64,000 bases of DNA from Teichococcus rhizosphaerae (GCF_002631185.1 NZ_PDNU01000034.1:1-64000); one strand, 5' to 3'; counted from the first letter of the stretch, positions 15,015 through 24,506 are shown. Program-made: numbers and translations. Notes: generated by a model from the letters alone, not told the origin.

Positions 15015-17231
15015 ATGGTCTCGCCGAACGCTGCCGAGCGGGAAGGCCCGCGCAAGCCCCGCCTGCGGGATGAAGCCGCCGGGCCGGAACTCGACGCGCT
15101 GATCCGCCTTCTCGCCGAGGCGATGGATTGCCCGCTGGCGATGCTCTCCCTGGCCGAGCCGGACCGCCTGGTGCCCTGGGCGAGCATCGGGTTCCGGGGG
15201 CCGGAGATGCCAGGGCAGGGTGCCTTCTGTGGCATGGCGCTGCGCGGCGGCGGGCTGCTTGCCGTCGAGGAGGCGCGCGCCCATCCGGATTTCCGGGACC
15301 ACCCGATGGTGGTGGCGCCGGATGGCATCCGCTTCTACATGGGCATCCCTCTCGTGGTGGATGGCTGGACGCTCGGGGTCCTCTGCGCGCTGGACCGCAG
15401 GCCGAGGCCGGCCGGCCTGCGCGAGCGCGAGACGATGGAGCGCTTCGCGCTGGTGGCGCAGTCCCTGCTGCACGCGCAGGCGCAGCAGGCCCGGCTGCGC
15501 GAGGTGCTGGCCGCCCTGCGGGAGAACGGCGTTCAGCTGCGCCGGCAGAACCGCCTGTTCCAGCAGGCCGCCGCCATGGCGCGGCTCGGCGCCTGGGAAC
15601 TCGATCTGCGGAACGGGGAGATCTACTGCTCGGAGGTCGTCCACCGGCTGCATGACCTGCCGTCCGGCACGCCCCTCTCTCTCGCCGGCGCGCTGCAATT
15701 CTACCCGGAGCATGAGCGCAGCCGCATCGGCGCCGTGATGGAGCGCACCGTCAAGGGCGGGGCGCCGCTCGACTTCGAGGCGGATTTCGTGAGCGCGCGG
15801 GGGCGCCGGCGGCGCGTCCGGACACGGGGCGAGGTGGAAACGGAGCAGGGAAAGCCGGTCCGCGTCCTCGGCATCATGCACGACGTCACGGAAAGCTGGC
15901 AGATGATGGAGCGCCTGCGGCAGCTGGCGCACACGGACAGCCTGACGGGCCTCGGCAACCGCGCGGCGCTGTTCGAGCGGCTCGAGGCGCTGCGCGCGGC
16001 GCCACCCGGCCATGAGGCCGCGCTGCTCGTGCTCGACCTGGACGGCTTCCAGGACCTGAACGACCGCCATGGCCACCAGGAAGGGGACCGGGTGCTGAAC
16101 GGCGTCGCGCAGCGGCTGCGCCGGATCGCCGGCGAGGCGGGCTTCGTCGCCCGCACGGGCAGCGACGAGTTCGCCCTGCTGATGCGCGACCCCGGCAGTG
16201 TCGCGGCCATCCGCGAGACGGCGCAGCGCCTGGTCGCCGCGCTCCAGGCCCGGCTGCCGGGAGAGGAGGCGTGGCGTCCGCTTTCCGCCAGCATCGGCGT
16301 GGCCCGCTGGCCCTCCGATTCCGCGACGCCCCTCGGCCTGCTGCGGCAGGCGGACATGGCGCTCTCCGGCGGGCGGCGGCAGGGCAAGGCGCGCATCACC
16401 CTGTTCTCGCCGGCCATCGCCAGCCGCTTCCAGGAACGCCGCGTGGCCATCGACCATGTGCAGCGCGCGCTGTCCGAGGACCGGCTGCGCCCCTTCTACC
16501 AGCCCAAGATGCGCCTCGCCGATGGCCGGCTGGCCGGCTTCGAGGCGCTGGTGCGGGTGCTGGAGCCGGATGGCACGGTGAGCGGTCCCGCGCAGTTCTG
16601 GCCCGCCCTGCAGGAGCCGGGCACGGCGGAGCTGATCGGGGTGCGGATGCTGGGCGCCATCACCCGCGACCTGGCCCTCTGGCGACAGGAGGGGCTGCCG
16701 GCCACGCGGATCGGGCTGAACGTCGCCGAGGCGGACATGCTTTCGGAAGGATTGGCCGAGCGCGTCCTGGAGCGCCTCCACAGCCATGGCCTGCCGCCCG
16801 ATGCGCTGGAGATCGAGGTGACGGAGACGGTTTTCCTGGGCGCGCATCGGCCCGCCATGACGCATGTCCTGCAACGCCTGTACAAGGCGGGCCTGCGGAT
16901 CGCGCTGGACGATTTCGGCACCGGCTATGCCTCGCTCGTGCATCTGCGGAACTTCCCCATCCACGCGCTGAAGATCGACAAGTCCTTCATCGACGAGGTC
17001 GAGCAGGCGGGCGGCAGCCGGCTGATCGTGGAGATGCTGATCCAGCTGGCGCACGGCCTGGGGCTTGAGGTCGTGGCGGAAGGGGTGGAGACGGGCGGGC
17101 AGCACCGCCTGCTGCGGGCGCTGGGCTGCGATGTGGGGCAGGGGCACCATTACGGCATGGCCCTCGGCGCGGAAGCCGCGCGCGCCATGCTGGCCGGGCA
17201 GCGGGATGTGCCGCCCCCCGCCCCTGGCTGA
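15015..17231 (+). CDS. GAF-PAS-GGDEF-EAL cyclic-di-GMP signalling protein
   Basis: This 738-residue cytoplasmic protein has a GAF-like domain (about residues 25-155), a PAS domain (about 180-295, ending in IMHDVTE), a GGDEF domain starting near 305 (AHTDSLTGLGNR) and an EAL domain (about 485-730). The diguanylate cyclase active-site motif reads GSDEF near residue 381 instead of GGDEF, so cyclase activity is doubtful. The EAL domain keeps the phosphodiesterase residues: EALVR near 508, EVTET, DDFGTGY near 632, LKIDKSFI and AEGVET near 689. It is probably a c-di-GMP phosphodiesterase, with the degenerate GGDEF possibly binding GTP as an activator. It follows the exporter operon by 51 bases with its own ribosome binding site. 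Confidence 0.93.
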   Translation: MVSPNAAEREGPRKPRLRDEAAGPELDALIRLLAEAMDCPLAMLSLAEPDRLVPWASIGFRGPEMPGQGAFCGMALRGGGLLAVEEARAHPDFRDHPMVVAPDGIRFYMGIPLVVDGWTLGVLCALDRRPRPAGLRERETMERFALVAQSLLHAQAQQARLREVLAALRENGVQLRRQNRLFQQAAAMARLGAWELDLRNGEIYCSEVVHRLHDLPSGTPLSLAGALQFYPEHERSRIGAVMERTVKGGAPLDFEADFVSARGRRRRVRTRGEVETEQGKPVRVLGIMHDVTESWQMMERLRQLAHTDSLTGLGNRAALFERLEALRAAPPGHEAALLVLDLDGFQDLNDRHGHQEGDRVLNGVAQRLRRIAGEAGFVARTGSDEFALLMRDPGSVAAIRETAQRLVAALQARLPGEEAWRPLSASIGVARWPSDSATPLGLLRQADMALSGGRRQGKARITLFSPAIASRFQERRVAIDHVQRALSEDRLRPFYQPKMRLADGRLAGFEALVRVLEPDGTVSGPAQFWPALQEPGTAELIGVRMLGAITRDLALWRQEGLPATRIGLNVAEADMLSEGLAERVLERLHSHGLPPDALEIEVTETVFLGAHRPAMTHVLQRLYKAGLRIALDDFGTGYASLVHLRNFPIHALKIDKSFIDEVEQAGGSRLIVEMLIQLAHGLGLEVVAEGVETGGQHRLLRALGCDVGQGHHYGMALGAEAARAMLAGQRDVPPPAPG

Positions 17232-17253
17232 GGCGGCGCCGTGGCCGGCGGCC

Positions 17254-18021
17254 TCACACCGCCGCCGTCAGGCCGCCATCCACATAGAGCATCTGCCCGT
17301 TGACGAAGTCCGAGGCGGGAGCCGCCAGGAAGACGCAGGCGCCCACCAGCTCCTCCACCCGCCCCCAGCGGCCGGCCGGCGTGCGGCGGCGGAGCCAGGC
17401 GGTGAAATCGGTATCCTCCACGAGCGGCCTCGTCAGCTCCGTGGCGAAGTAGCCCGGGGCGATGGCGTTCACCTGCACACCGCGCGGCGCCCATTCGGCG
17501 CAAAGGGCGCGGGTCAGCATCCGCACCCCGCCCTTGCTGGTGGCATAGGGCGCGGTGCCGGGGCGGGCCAGGTCGCTCTGCACCGAGGCGATGTTGATGA
17601 TCTTGCCGTGGCCGCGCGCGACCATGCGCCGCCCCGCCGCCTGGGCCATGAAGAACACCCCGTCCAGATTGGTGCGCAGGACCTCGTGCCATGTCGTCTC
17701 CGGCACCTCCAGCGCCGGCATGCGGCGGGTGATGCCGGCATTGTTCACCAGGATGTCCACCGGCCCCAGGCGCGCCTCGATCCCCTCCAGCGCCGCCTCG
17801 GCCGCCGCCGCGTCGCTCACGTCGAAGGGGGCGGTCTCCGCGGCGAGCCCCGTGGCCGCGAGGCCGGCGCGGGCGGCCTCCAGCCGGGCCGGATCGCGGC
17901 CGTTCAGCACCACCGCCGCCCCGGCCTCGGCCAATCCGCGCGCCAGCGCCAGCCCGATCCCCTGGCTGGAGCCGGTGACCAGGGCGCGACGCCCCTTCAG
18001 GTCGAACAATGCCGCCGCCAT
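17254..18021 (-). CDS. Short-chain dehydrogenase/reductase (gluconate 5-dehydrogenase-like)
   Basis: This is a classical SDR of 255 residues with cofactor motif TGSSQGIG, the NNAG motif (LVNNAGITRR), catalytic serine in NIASVQSD and the YATSK tetrad (Y-x-x-x-K). An arginine/asparagine after beta-2 (NGRDPARL) suggests NADP(H). Overall it resembles gluconate 5-dehydrogenase and 3-oxoacyl-ACP reductase-like enzymes; the substrate is not fixed by sequence. The ATG at 18021 has GGGAGGAGG seven bases upstream, better than the ATG at 18042. It lies 33 bases after the TetR regulator on the same strand and may be cotranscribed with it. Confidence 0.92.
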   Translation of the reverse strand: MAAALFDLKGRRALVTGSSQGIGLALARGLAEAGAAVVLNGRDPARLEAARAGLAATGLAAETAPFDVSDAAAAEAALEGIEARLGPVDILVNNAGITRRMPALEVPETTWHEVLRTNLDGVFFMAQAAGRRMVARGHGKIINIASVQSDLARPGTAPYATSKGGVRMLTRALCAEWAPRGVQVNAIAPGYFATELTRPLVEDTDFTAWLRRRTPAGRWGRVEELVGACVFLAAPASDFVNGQMLYVDGGLTAAV

Positions 18022-18054
18022 CGCCCGCCTCCTCCCGGCCATTTCGTTGCGTGA

Positions 18055-18798
18055 TCAGGATGAATTGCTCCGCTTGCCGGGGCAAGGGGCTTGCCGGAAG
18101 GCGGGATGCCGCTCCGGCGGGTCTGCCCGCCAGGGAGGGCCCCCAGGCTCCAGCCCGCAGCCGCGCAGCACCAGTTGCAGGATGGTTTCCGTGCCGCGTG
18201 CGAAGCATGGCGCGTCCGGCTCGGGGAGGTCCAGCACGGCGCCGATCTGTGCGCCGAAATCCGCGTAGGTCTGGGTCATCGCCCAGATGCTGAAGAACAG
18301 GTGGGGCGGATCGACCGGCGCCATGCGGCCCGCCGCGATCCAGCCTTCCAGCACCGCCGATTTCTCCCGCACCAGCGCGCGCAGCGGCCCCGCCAGCTGG
18401 CTGCGCAGATAGGGCGCGCCGTGCAGCACCTCGTTGGCGAAGACCCGCGAGGCCTGCGGCCGTTCCCGCGACCAGCGCATCTTGGCCCGGACATAGGCCG
18501 AGAGCGCCTCGGCCGGCTCGGCCTCGGGGTGGATGCCGTCGGTGGCCGAGAGCCAGAGCGCCAGGATGTTGTCCAGCAGCGTGGTGTAGAGCGCTTCCTT
18601 GGTGCCGAAATAATAGTGGAGATTGGCCTTGGGCAGCCCGGCGGCGGCGGCGAGCGCGGACATGCTGGCGCCCGCGAAGCCCGCCTCGGCGAAGACGTGC
18701 TCCGCCGCCGCCAGGATCTGCGCGATGCGCGCCTGGCGCCGGCGGACGCGCGGCCCGGGAACAGGCGCGGGTGGCCGCGTGTCTTCCGCCCCTGTCAT
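18055..18798 (-). CDS. TetR-family regulator, RutR-like
   Basis: This 247-residue repressor has an N-terminal helix-turn-helix (about residues 25-75; AAEHVFAEAGFAGASMSALAAAAGLPKANLHYYFGTKEALY) and a C-terminal domain of the RutR (YcdC) type, e.g. VFANEVLHGAPYLRSQL. RutR senses uracil in Escherichia coli. It is divergent from a URC-type uracil catabolism cluster, and a RutR-like operator lies between (18857-18872). The start at 18798 (MTGAED, with AGGGA upstream) is preferred because the longest possible frame would begin inside that operator. Ligand and target are inferred from context. Confidence 0.88.
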   Translation of the reverse strand: MTGAEDTRPPAPVPGPRVRRRQARIAQILAAAEHVFAEAGFAGASMSALAAAAGLPKANLHYYFGTKEALYTTLLDNILALWLSATDGIHPEAEPAEALSAYVRAKMRWSRERPQASRVFANEVLHGAPYLRSQLAGPLRALVREKSAVLEGWIAAGRMAPVDPPHLFFSIWAMTQTYADFGAQIGAVLDLPEPDAPCFARGTETILQLVLRGCGLEPGGPPWRADPPERHPAFRQAPCPGKRSNSS

Positions 18799-18856
18799 GG
18801 GCAAATCCCTGGCTTGGCGGCGCGCATGCGGCGCCATTGCGGAGCAGGGGAAATAA

Positions 18857-18872
18857 TTGACCATTCGGTCAG
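18857..18872. promoter_or_regulatory. RutR-type operator between TetR gene and URC cluster
   Basis: TTGACCATTCGGTCAG matches 12 of the 14 fixed positions of the RutR site TTGACCANNTGGTCAA known from Escherichia coli. It lies 59 bases upstream of the regulator start and 90 upstream of the URC1-like gene, positioned to control both. Confidence 0.7.
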
Positions 18873-18962
18873 CATTCTTCTAGCGTCATATCGCCAGCGC
18901 ACCAAGCCATGCCCTCCGGGCGCGGTCCGATGGTGCCGCAACGAGCGAGGCGAAGCGCGACG

Positions 18963-20234
18963 ATGACCGGCATGAACCGACTGCGCGATGGCAAGGGCAC
19001 CGTCCCCCGCCCGATCATCCTGACCTCCCATCCGCAGCGCGGCGCGGCCAGGGCGCCCGCCCTCCACTGGGGCGCGCCCGAGCCGTTGCGCCGCGGCCCG
19101 GTCATCGCCACGACGCAGGACCCGGCGGCCCGCAACGCCATCGGCACCCATGCCGGCTCCTACGCCCTCTACCGCGCCCTGGCGGTGGCCTCCGGCCAGC
19201 TCCGCGCCGACCACCGGCCGGATTTCCGCGACACGCGCCCCGCCCAGCCGATCGGGCCTTTCCCCGCCTGGGGCGAGCCGGCGAAGATCGTCTCGCTCGA
19301 TCCCTTCGGCCATATGGTGCCGGAGCTGTTCGCGGAGCAGTTGAGGGCGGGCCTGGATATCCGCCCCAGCATCGCCGTCACGCGGGCGCATATCAACATG
19401 CCGGAACTGGTGCAGGCAGTGTGCGCCGGCCGGCTCGCGCCGGATGGGGAGGTGCTGCTGCCGAATGGCGATGTGCGCGTCACCAAGATCGCCATCGAGC
19501 CGGTCTGGTGGCTGCCGGGCATCGCCGCCCGCTTCGGCATCGGCGAGACGGAGCTGCGCCGCAACCTGTTCGAGCAGACGGGCGGCATGTTCCCCGAGCT
19601 GGTGACGCGGCCGGACCTGCGCGTCTTCCTGCCCCCCATCGGCGGCATGTCCGTCTATCTGTTCGGTGACCCGGCGAAGCTGGGCCGGCCGGAGACGCGC
19701 ATCGCCTGCCGCATCCATGACGAGTGCAACGGCTCCGACGTGTTCGGCTCCGACATCTGCACCTGCCGCCCCTACCTGGCGCATGGCATCGAGAGCTGCA
19801 TCGGCATGGCGCAGGAGGGCGGCGTCGGCGTCATCGTCTACAACCGCAAGGAAGGGCGGGCGCTGGGCGAGGTGACGAAATTCCTCGTCTACAACGCGCG
19901 CAAGCGGCAGGAGGGCGGCGACCGGGCGGAGCAGTATTTCCAGCGCACGGAATGCGTGGCCGGCGTGCAGGACATGCGCTTCCAGGAGCTGATGCCGGAT
20001 GTGCTGCACTGGCTCGGCATCACCCGCATCGACCGGCTGGTCTCGATGAGCAACATGAAGTTCGCCCCCATCGTCGAGAGCGGCATTGAGGTGGCGGCGC
20101 GCATTCCGATCCCTGAGGATCTGATCCCGGCCGATGCGCGGGTGGAGATGGATGCCAAGAAGGCCGCCGGCTACTTCGCCCCCGTGGTGCCGGACGCGGC
20201 GGAACTGGCCATCGCCAAGGGCCGCGCCCTGTGA
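18963..20234 (+). CDS. URC1-like GTP cyclohydrolase II-family protein (uracil catabolism)
   Basis: This 423-residue protein has a GTP cyclohydrolase II-type domain in its C-terminal half, with the zinc ligand cysteines in IHDECNGSD and SDICTCRPYL and the following EGGVGVIVYNRKEGRALG. A unique N-terminal half of about 230 residues is absent from RibA. This layout, and the neighbours URC4-like and UPRTase, match the URC pathway described in yeasts, where URC1 is essential for growth on uracil as nitrogen source but does not make riboflavin. The ATG at 18963 is used; 18972 is an alternative. The stop overlaps the next gene. Confidence 0.88.
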   Translation: MTGMNRLRDGKGTVPRPIILTSHPQRGAARAPALHWGAPEPLRRGPVIATTQDPAARNAIGTHAGSYALYRALAVASGQLRADHRPDFRDTRPAQPIGPFPAWGEPAKIVSLDPFGHMVPELFAEQLRAGLDIRPSIAVTRAHINMPELVQAVCAGRLAPDGEVLLPNGDVRVTKIAIEPVWWLPGIAARFGIGETELRRNLFEQTGGMFPELVTRPDLRVFLPPIGGMSVYLFGDPAKLGRPETRIACRIHDECNGSDVFGSDICTCRPYLAHGIESCIGMAQEGGVGVIVYNRKEGRALGEVTKFLVYNARKRQEGGDRAEQYFQRTECVAGVQDMRFQELMPDVLHWLGITRIDRLVSMSNMKFAPIVESGIEVAARIPIPEDLIPADARVEMDAKKAAGYFAPVVPDAAELAIAKGRAL

Positions 20235-21466
20235 ACGAGGCGCCGGGCAGCGAAGTTCTGGCCCTGCTGCGCCGGCCGGAAACCATCCGCGCCCGCTGCC
20301 ACGCCCTGCTCGCCCTGGCCGAACGGGACGGATTGCCGCACTTCACCTTCCACCCCGCCCGGCTGCCCGCCGCCGCCGACTACGTGGCGGAGACGATCCG
20401 GCAGAACTATCCGGACCTGCGCATCCCCTACCATGCCCGCTGGCGGCATTTCGCGGCGGGGGGCGTGGACCGCTGGGGCATGCTGGTCGCGCGGCTGGCG
20501 GGGGAGGATGCCGCCAGCGTCGCGCGGCGGCGCTTCGACCTTTGCGTCGTCTCGGTGCTGCTCGATGCCGGGGCGGGGCCGGGCTGGCGCTTCACCGAGC
20601 CCGATGGCACGCGCCTCGGCCGCTCCGAGGGGCTGGGCGTGGCCAGCCTCCACGCCTTCGCCGCCGGGCTGTTCTCCAGCGACCCGGCCGACCCGCTGCG
20701 GGTGGATGCCGATGCCCTGGCCGCGCTGGACGGCGCGAAGCTGGGCCGCGCCTTCCAGCACGCTCCGGACAACCCGCTGGAAGGGCTGGAAGGGCGCGCG
20801 GCGCTGATGCGCAACCTGGGCGCGGCCCTGCGCCGGGCGCCCGCGCTCTTTGGCGGCACGCCGCCGCGGCCGGGCGGACTGTTCGACCATCTGCGCGCCC
20901 AGGCGGGGCCTGAGGGGCTGCCCGCCGCCGCCATCCTCGCCGTGCTGCTGGAAGGGCTGGCGCCGGTCTGGCCCGCCCGCCTTTCGCTGGAGGGCGAGAA
21001 CCTGGGCGATGTCTGGCACCACCCGCTGGCTGCGCCGGAAGGCCCGGCACCGGGGCTGGTGCCTTTCCACAAGCTGTCCCAATGGCTCAGCTACTCGCTG
21101 GCCGAGGTGCTGGAGGAGGCGGGGCTGCCCGTCACCGGCCTCGATGCCTTGACCGGCCTGCCGGAATACCGCAATGGCGGCCTGCTTCTCGATCTCGGGG
21201 TGCTGGCCTTGCGCGACCCCGCCCTGGCGCGGCAAACCCTGCCGGCCGGCCATCCGGCCATTGTCGAGTGGCGGGCGTTGACCGTGGCGCTGCTCGACCG
21301 GCTGGCGGAGCTGGTGCGGGCGCGGCTTGGCCTCGATGCCGCCGCCCTGCCGCTGGCCCGCGTGCTGGAGGGCGGCAGCTGGGCCGCCGGCCGCCGCATC
21401 GCCCGCGCGATGCGCGCGGATGGCGCGCCGCCGCTGACGCTCGCCAGCGATGGCACCGTGTTCTGA
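20231..21466 (+). CDS. URC4/Urg3-family protein (DUF1688)
   Basis: This 411-residue protein fits the URC4/urg3 family of unknown biochemistry that accompanies uracil catabolism genes in fungi and bacteria. Seen blocks include [69 protein letters not shown] and GDVWHHPLA. No known catalytic motif is visible, and there is no signal peptide or membrane segment, so it is cytosolic. The GTG start at 20231 overlaps the URC1 stop (GTGA), indicating tight coupling. Confidence 0.88.
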   Translation: MNEAPGSEVLALLRRPETIRARCHALLALAERDGLPHFTFHPARLPAAADYVAETIRQNYPDLRIPYHARWRHFAAGGVDRWGMLVARLAGEDAASVARRRFDLCVVSVLLDAGAGPGWRFTEPDGTRLGRSEGLGVASLHAFAAGLFSSDPADPLRVDADALAALDGAKLGRAFQHAPDNPLEGLEGRAALMRNLGAALRRAPALFGGTPPRPGGLFDHLRAQAGPEGLPAAAILAVLLEGLAPVWPARLSLEGENLGDVWHHPLAAPEGPAPGLVPFHKLSQWLSYSLAEVLEEAGLPVTGLDALTGLPEYRNGGLLLDLGVLALRDPALARQTLPAGHPAIVEWRALTVALLDRLAELVRARLGLDAAALPLARVLEGGSWAAGRRIARAMRADGAPPLTLASDGTVF

Positions 21467-21494
21467 CAGAAAGCCCGACCCGGAAAGCCCGACA

Positions 21495-22145
21495 ATGACC
21501 GAAGCGCCGAACGGCCCCCGCGACGTGACCGTGATCCAGCATCCGCTGGTGCAACACAAGCTGACGCTGATGCGGCAGAAGGCGACCTCGACCGGCGAGT
21601 TCCGCCGCCTGGCGCGCGAGATCAGCCTGCTCATGGCCTATGAGCTGACGCGCGACCTGCCGCTCGAGATGACGGGCATCGAGACGCCGCTGGAGCCGAT
21701 GCAGGCCCCCATCCTGTCCGGCAAGAAGCTCTGCATCGTCTCCATCCTGCGCGCGGGCGACGGGCTGATGGAAGGGATGCTGGACCTCGTCCCCTCCGCC
21801 CGCGTCGGCCATATCGGCCTCTACCGTGATCCGGAGACGCTGGTGCCGGTGGAATACTACCTGAAGCTGCCGGACGACGTTTCCGAGCGGCTGGTGATCG
21901 TGGTGGACCCGATGCTGGCGACCGGCCATTCCGCCGCCGCGGCGCTGGCGCGGCTGAAGCAGGCGGGGGCGGAGCAGCTCCGCTTCGCCTGCCTGCTGGC
22001 GGCGCCGCAGGGCGTCGATGTGGTGACCGGCGCGCATCCGGATGTTCCGGTCTTCACCTGCTCCATCGACCGCGAGCTGGACGAGCATGCCTATATCCGC
22101 CCCGGACTGGGCGATGCGGGCGACAGGCTCTATGGCACGAAGTGA
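21495..22145 (+). CDS. upp: Uracil phosphoribosyltransferase
   Basis: UPRTase makes UMP from uracil and PRPP. The family blocks are [53 protein letters not shown], the PRPP loop [11 protein letters not shown] and the uracil-binding tail [17 protein letters not shown]. The length of 216 residues is normal. As third gene of the URC1-URC4-UPRTase set it corresponds to yeast URC6, so it probably channels uracil into the catabolic route as UMP as well as serving salvage. It starts 28 bases after the URC4-like gene. Confidence 0.94.
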   Translation: MTEAPNGPRDVTVIQHPLVQHKLTLMRQKATSTGEFRRLAREISLLMAYELTRDLPLEMTGIETPLEPMQAPILSGKKLCIVSILRAGDGLMEGMLDLVPSARVGHIGLYRDPETLVPVEYYLKLPDDVSERLVIVVDPMLATGHSAAAALARLKQAGAEQLRFACLLAAPQGVDVVTGAHPDVPVFTCSIDRELDEHAYIRPGLGDAGDRLYGTK

Positions 22146-22277
22146 GGCCGCCATGGCCCTTCTTCCGAGAAAGAAGAACCAAGAAATTGTAGCTGTGTGC
22201 TTCAAGCATTCTTCTGCCAGCAAAAATCAGGAATATTGATGTTTGCGCGAGCAGTATCGGAGAGGAATGCAATCGGA

Positions 22278-22305
22278 TTGCGGGCATGGGTTTTTGATCT
22301 ATAAA
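22278..22305 (+). promoter_or_regulatory. Sigma70-like promoter of rfbC
   Basis: TTGCGG, a 16-base spacer and TATAAA lie in the AT-rich 196-base gap (22146-22341) between upp and rfbC. The start of transcription would fall near 22312, about 30 bases before the rfbC start codon. The gap otherwise shows no gene. Confidence 0.5.
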
Positions 22306-22341
22306 TTCCACCATCAATTGCCCACCTCGCGACGGAAACAC

Positions 22342-22929
22342 ATGATGCCAGCCAACCCGGTCCAGGTCATCCGCCCCAAGCGCTTCGGCGATTCGCGGGG
22401 ATGGTTCTCCGAGACCTGGAGCAAGGAGCGCTTCGCGGCGCTCGGGCTGGAGCTGGAATTCGTGCAGGACAACCATTCCCTGTCCGGCCAGGTCGGCACA
22501 TTGCGCGGCCTGCACTTCCAGACCCCGCCCTTCGCGCAGGACAAGCTCGTGCGCTGCCTCCGGGGCAGCATCTTCGACGTGGCCGTGGATATCCGGAAGG
22601 GCTCGCCCACCTATGGGCGCTGGGTCGGCCGTACCCTCTCGGCCGAGAATGGCGAGCAGCTCCTGGTGCCCATCGGCTTCGCGCACGGCTTCATGACCCT
22701 GGAGCCGGATACCGAGGTGGCCTACAAGACCTCCAATTACTACGCCCGGGACTGCGATGGCGGGCTGATGTGGAACGACCCGGACATCGCCGTCGAATGG
22801 CCGGCGGAAGGCGCGGCTCCCGTCCTGTCGGACAAGGACCGGAAGCAGCCCCTCCTGCGCGAGTTCGACAGCCCCTTCGCCTATGACGGCCGTCCCCTGC
22901 TTGCGCTGGAGGAGGTTCTGGTCCCCTGA
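22342..22929 (+). CDS. rfbC: dTDP-4-dehydrorhamnose 3,5-epimerase
   Basis: RmlC epimerises dTDP-4-keto-6-deoxyglucose on the way to dTDP-L-rhamnose. The cupin fold signature is clear: [42 protein letters not shown] with the catalytic histidine, [11 protein letters not shown] and [10 protein letters not shown]. The tail [12 protein letters not shown] is typical. The ATG pair at 22342 and 22345 both fit the GACGGAAA sequence upstream. The protein has 195 residues. rfbA follows; rfbB and rfbD are not in the window, so the rhamnose pathway must be completed elsewhere. Confidence 0.95.
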   Translation: MMPANPVQVIRPKRFGDSRGWFSETWSKERFAALGLELEFVQDNHSLSGQVGTLRGLHFQTPPFAQDKLVRCLRGSIFDVAVDIRKGSPTYGRWVGRTLSAENGEQLLVPIGFAHGFMTLEPDTEVAYKTSNYYARDCDGGLMWNDPDIAVEWPAEGAAPVLSDKDRKQPLLREFDSPFAYDGRPLLALEEVLVP

Positions 22930-22999
22930 AGGCCGGAACCGGCGCAGCCCGCGCCGGCCGGTCCGGTCCCCTCAGCGTTCAAAGGAATCTCGACAGGCT

Positions 23000-23872
23000 A
23001 TGAAAGGTATCGTGCTCGCCGGAGGCTCCGGCACGCGGCTTCACCCGGCCACCCTGGCGGTGAACAAGCAGCTCCTGCCGGTCTACGACAAGCCGATGGT
23101 CTACTACCCGATCTCCGTGCTGATGCTGGCCGGGATCCGGGAGATCCTGATCATCTCCTCGCCCGACTTCATCGATATGTACAAGCGCCTGCTGGGCGAT
23201 GGCAGCCAGTACGGCGTGTCCTTCAGCTATGTGGTGCAGGAGAAGCCGGAGGGGCTGGCGCAGGCCTTTCTGCTGGGCCGCGACTTCATCGGCCAGGATC
23301 CCGTCGCGCTGGTCCTTGGCGACAACATCTTCTACGGCGCCAACCTTTCCGCCATGGTGCGGCAGGCCGCGCAGCGGACGGAGGGCGCCACGGTCTTCGC
23401 CTATTACGTCGATGACCCGCAGCGCTATGGCGTGGTCGATTTCGACGAGGCGGGCCGCGCCCTTTCCATCGAGGAGAAGCCGGCCCAGCCGAAGTCCAAC
23501 TGGGCCGTCACCGGCCTTTACTTCTACGACAACGCCGTCATCGACATCGCCGCCTCCATCAAGCCCTCGCCGCGCGGGGAGCTGGAGATCACGGATGTCA
23601 ACCAGCGCTACCTGGAAGAGGGCAGGCTGCAGGTGGAGCGCATGGGCCGGGGCTATGCCTGGCTCGACACCGGCACCCATGACTCCCTGCTCGATGCCGG
23701 CGAATTCGTCCGCGCCATCCAGCAGCGCCAGGGCCTGCCGATCGCCTGCCTCGAGGAAGTGGCCTTCCTGAACGGCTTCATCGGCCTGGAGCAGCTGGAG
23801 GCGCGGGGCCAGCTCTTTGCCAAGACGGCCTATGGCCAGCACCTGCTGCGCCTAGCCCGGATGCATCGCTGA
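23000..23872 (+). CDS. rfbA: Glucose-1-phosphate thymidylyltransferase
   Basis: RmlA makes dTDP-glucose, the first step of dTDP-rhamnose synthesis. The nucleotide-binding start [19 protein letters not shown], then [33 protein letters not shown]-like [12 protein letters not shown] and [15 protein letters not shown] are all present. At 290 residues it has the standard length. The ATG at 23000 follows AAAGGAA. It lies 70 bases after rfbC, probably in one unit, and is convergent with the transglycosylase gene. Confidence 0.96.
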   Translation: MKGIVLAGGSGTRLHPATLAVNKQLLPVYDKPMVYYPISVLMLAGIREILIISSPDFIDMYKRLLGDGSQYGVSFSYVVQEKPEGLAQAFLLGRDFIGQDPVALVLGDNIFYGANLSAMVRQAAQRTEGATVFAYYVDDPQRYGVVDFDEAGRALSIEEKPAQPKSNWAVTGLYFYDNAVIDIAASIKPSPRGELEITDVNQRYLEEGRLQVERMGRGYAWLDTGTHDSLLDAGEFVRAIQQRQGLPIACLEEVAFLNGFIGLEQLEARGQLFAKTAYGQHLLRLARMHR

Positions 23873-23900
23873 GCCAGGGCCGGCACCGCCGCCAGGCGCG

Positions 23901-24506
23901 TCAGCGCCGCCCTGGGCGGGAGGGCGCCGTGGAGGGGGAGGGGCGCGGAAGGGCGGCGCGGGCGGAGGGAAGCGGCGCCGCCTGCATCGCCAGCACGACG
24001 CGCTGCCGGTAGGCCCCGCCGCGCTCGGCCTGGGATGAGTGGTAATGCGCCACGGCCTGCATCCAGCTTCCCCGCCGCGCCTTCAGCTGGCGCAGGAACC
24101 GGGCCGCGTAGCGGGCATTGGCCTCGGGGGAGAAGGCTTCCTCGAGCGAGGTGAAGGCCTGCGGATGGTGATGCAGGTTGATCTGCAGGCAGCCCACATC
24201 GATCAGCCGCACGCCGTCCGCCTGCAGCCGGCGCACCTGGCGCAGCGCCTCGGCGCGGGTTGCGAAGCCATAGGCCTTGCCGCGCGCGTTGATGGTCCAG
24301 GGCCAGGGCTCGGCATCGCCCTGCGCGCCGTGCCGCCCGCTCTCGACGCGGCCCATAGCGGCCAGCAGGCCACGCGGCAGTTTCTCCGCGCGCTCGGCGG
24401 AGCGGATGGCGGCCAGGCAGCCCCCCGGCTCAGCCGCGGCCGCAGGAGGGCGCGCGAGCGCCAGCAGGATGGGAAGCAGGACGCGAAAGGCCGGCATGAT
24501 GTTCAT
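23901..24506 (-). CDS. Lytic transglycosylase SLT-domain protein
   Basis: This 201-residue exported protein has a signal peptide (AFRVLLPILLALARPPAAAAEP) and a soluble lytic transglycosylase-type domain. The catalytic glutamate is in AAMGRVESGRHG near residue 55, and VGCLQINLHHHPQAF corresponds to the usual GLMQIN motif. NARYAARFLRQLKARRGSW and AVAHYHSSQ complete the fold. It would cleave peptidoglycan. The ATG at 24506 lacks a clear ribosome binding site; 24497 is an alternative. The proline-rich tail is dispensable-looking. VirB1-like proteins have the same size, but no secretion genes are nearby. Confidence 0.88.
   Translation of the reverse strand: MNIMPAFRVLLPILLALARPPAAAAEPGGCLAAIRSAERAEKLPRGLLAAMGRVESGRHGAQGDAEPWPWTINARGKAYGFATRAEALRQVRRLQADGVRLIDVGCLQINLHHHPQAFTSLEEAFSPEANARYAARFLRQLKARRGSWMQAVAHYHSSQAERGGAYRQRVVLAMQAAPLPSARAALPRPSPSTAPSRPGRR

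Noticed and set aside
18799-18864. Longer TetR protein starting at 18864
   Set aside because: That start would lie inside the palindromic operator; the ATG at 18798 has a better ribosome binding site.
18963-20234. Calling the GTP cyclohydrolase II homologue RibA of riboflavin synthesis
   Set aside because: It has a long unique N-terminal half and is coupled to URC4- and UPRTase-like genes; no riboflavin gene is near.
23901-24506. VirB1 component of a type IV secretion system
   Set aside because: Only the transglycosylase domain is present and no other virB-like gene is in the window.
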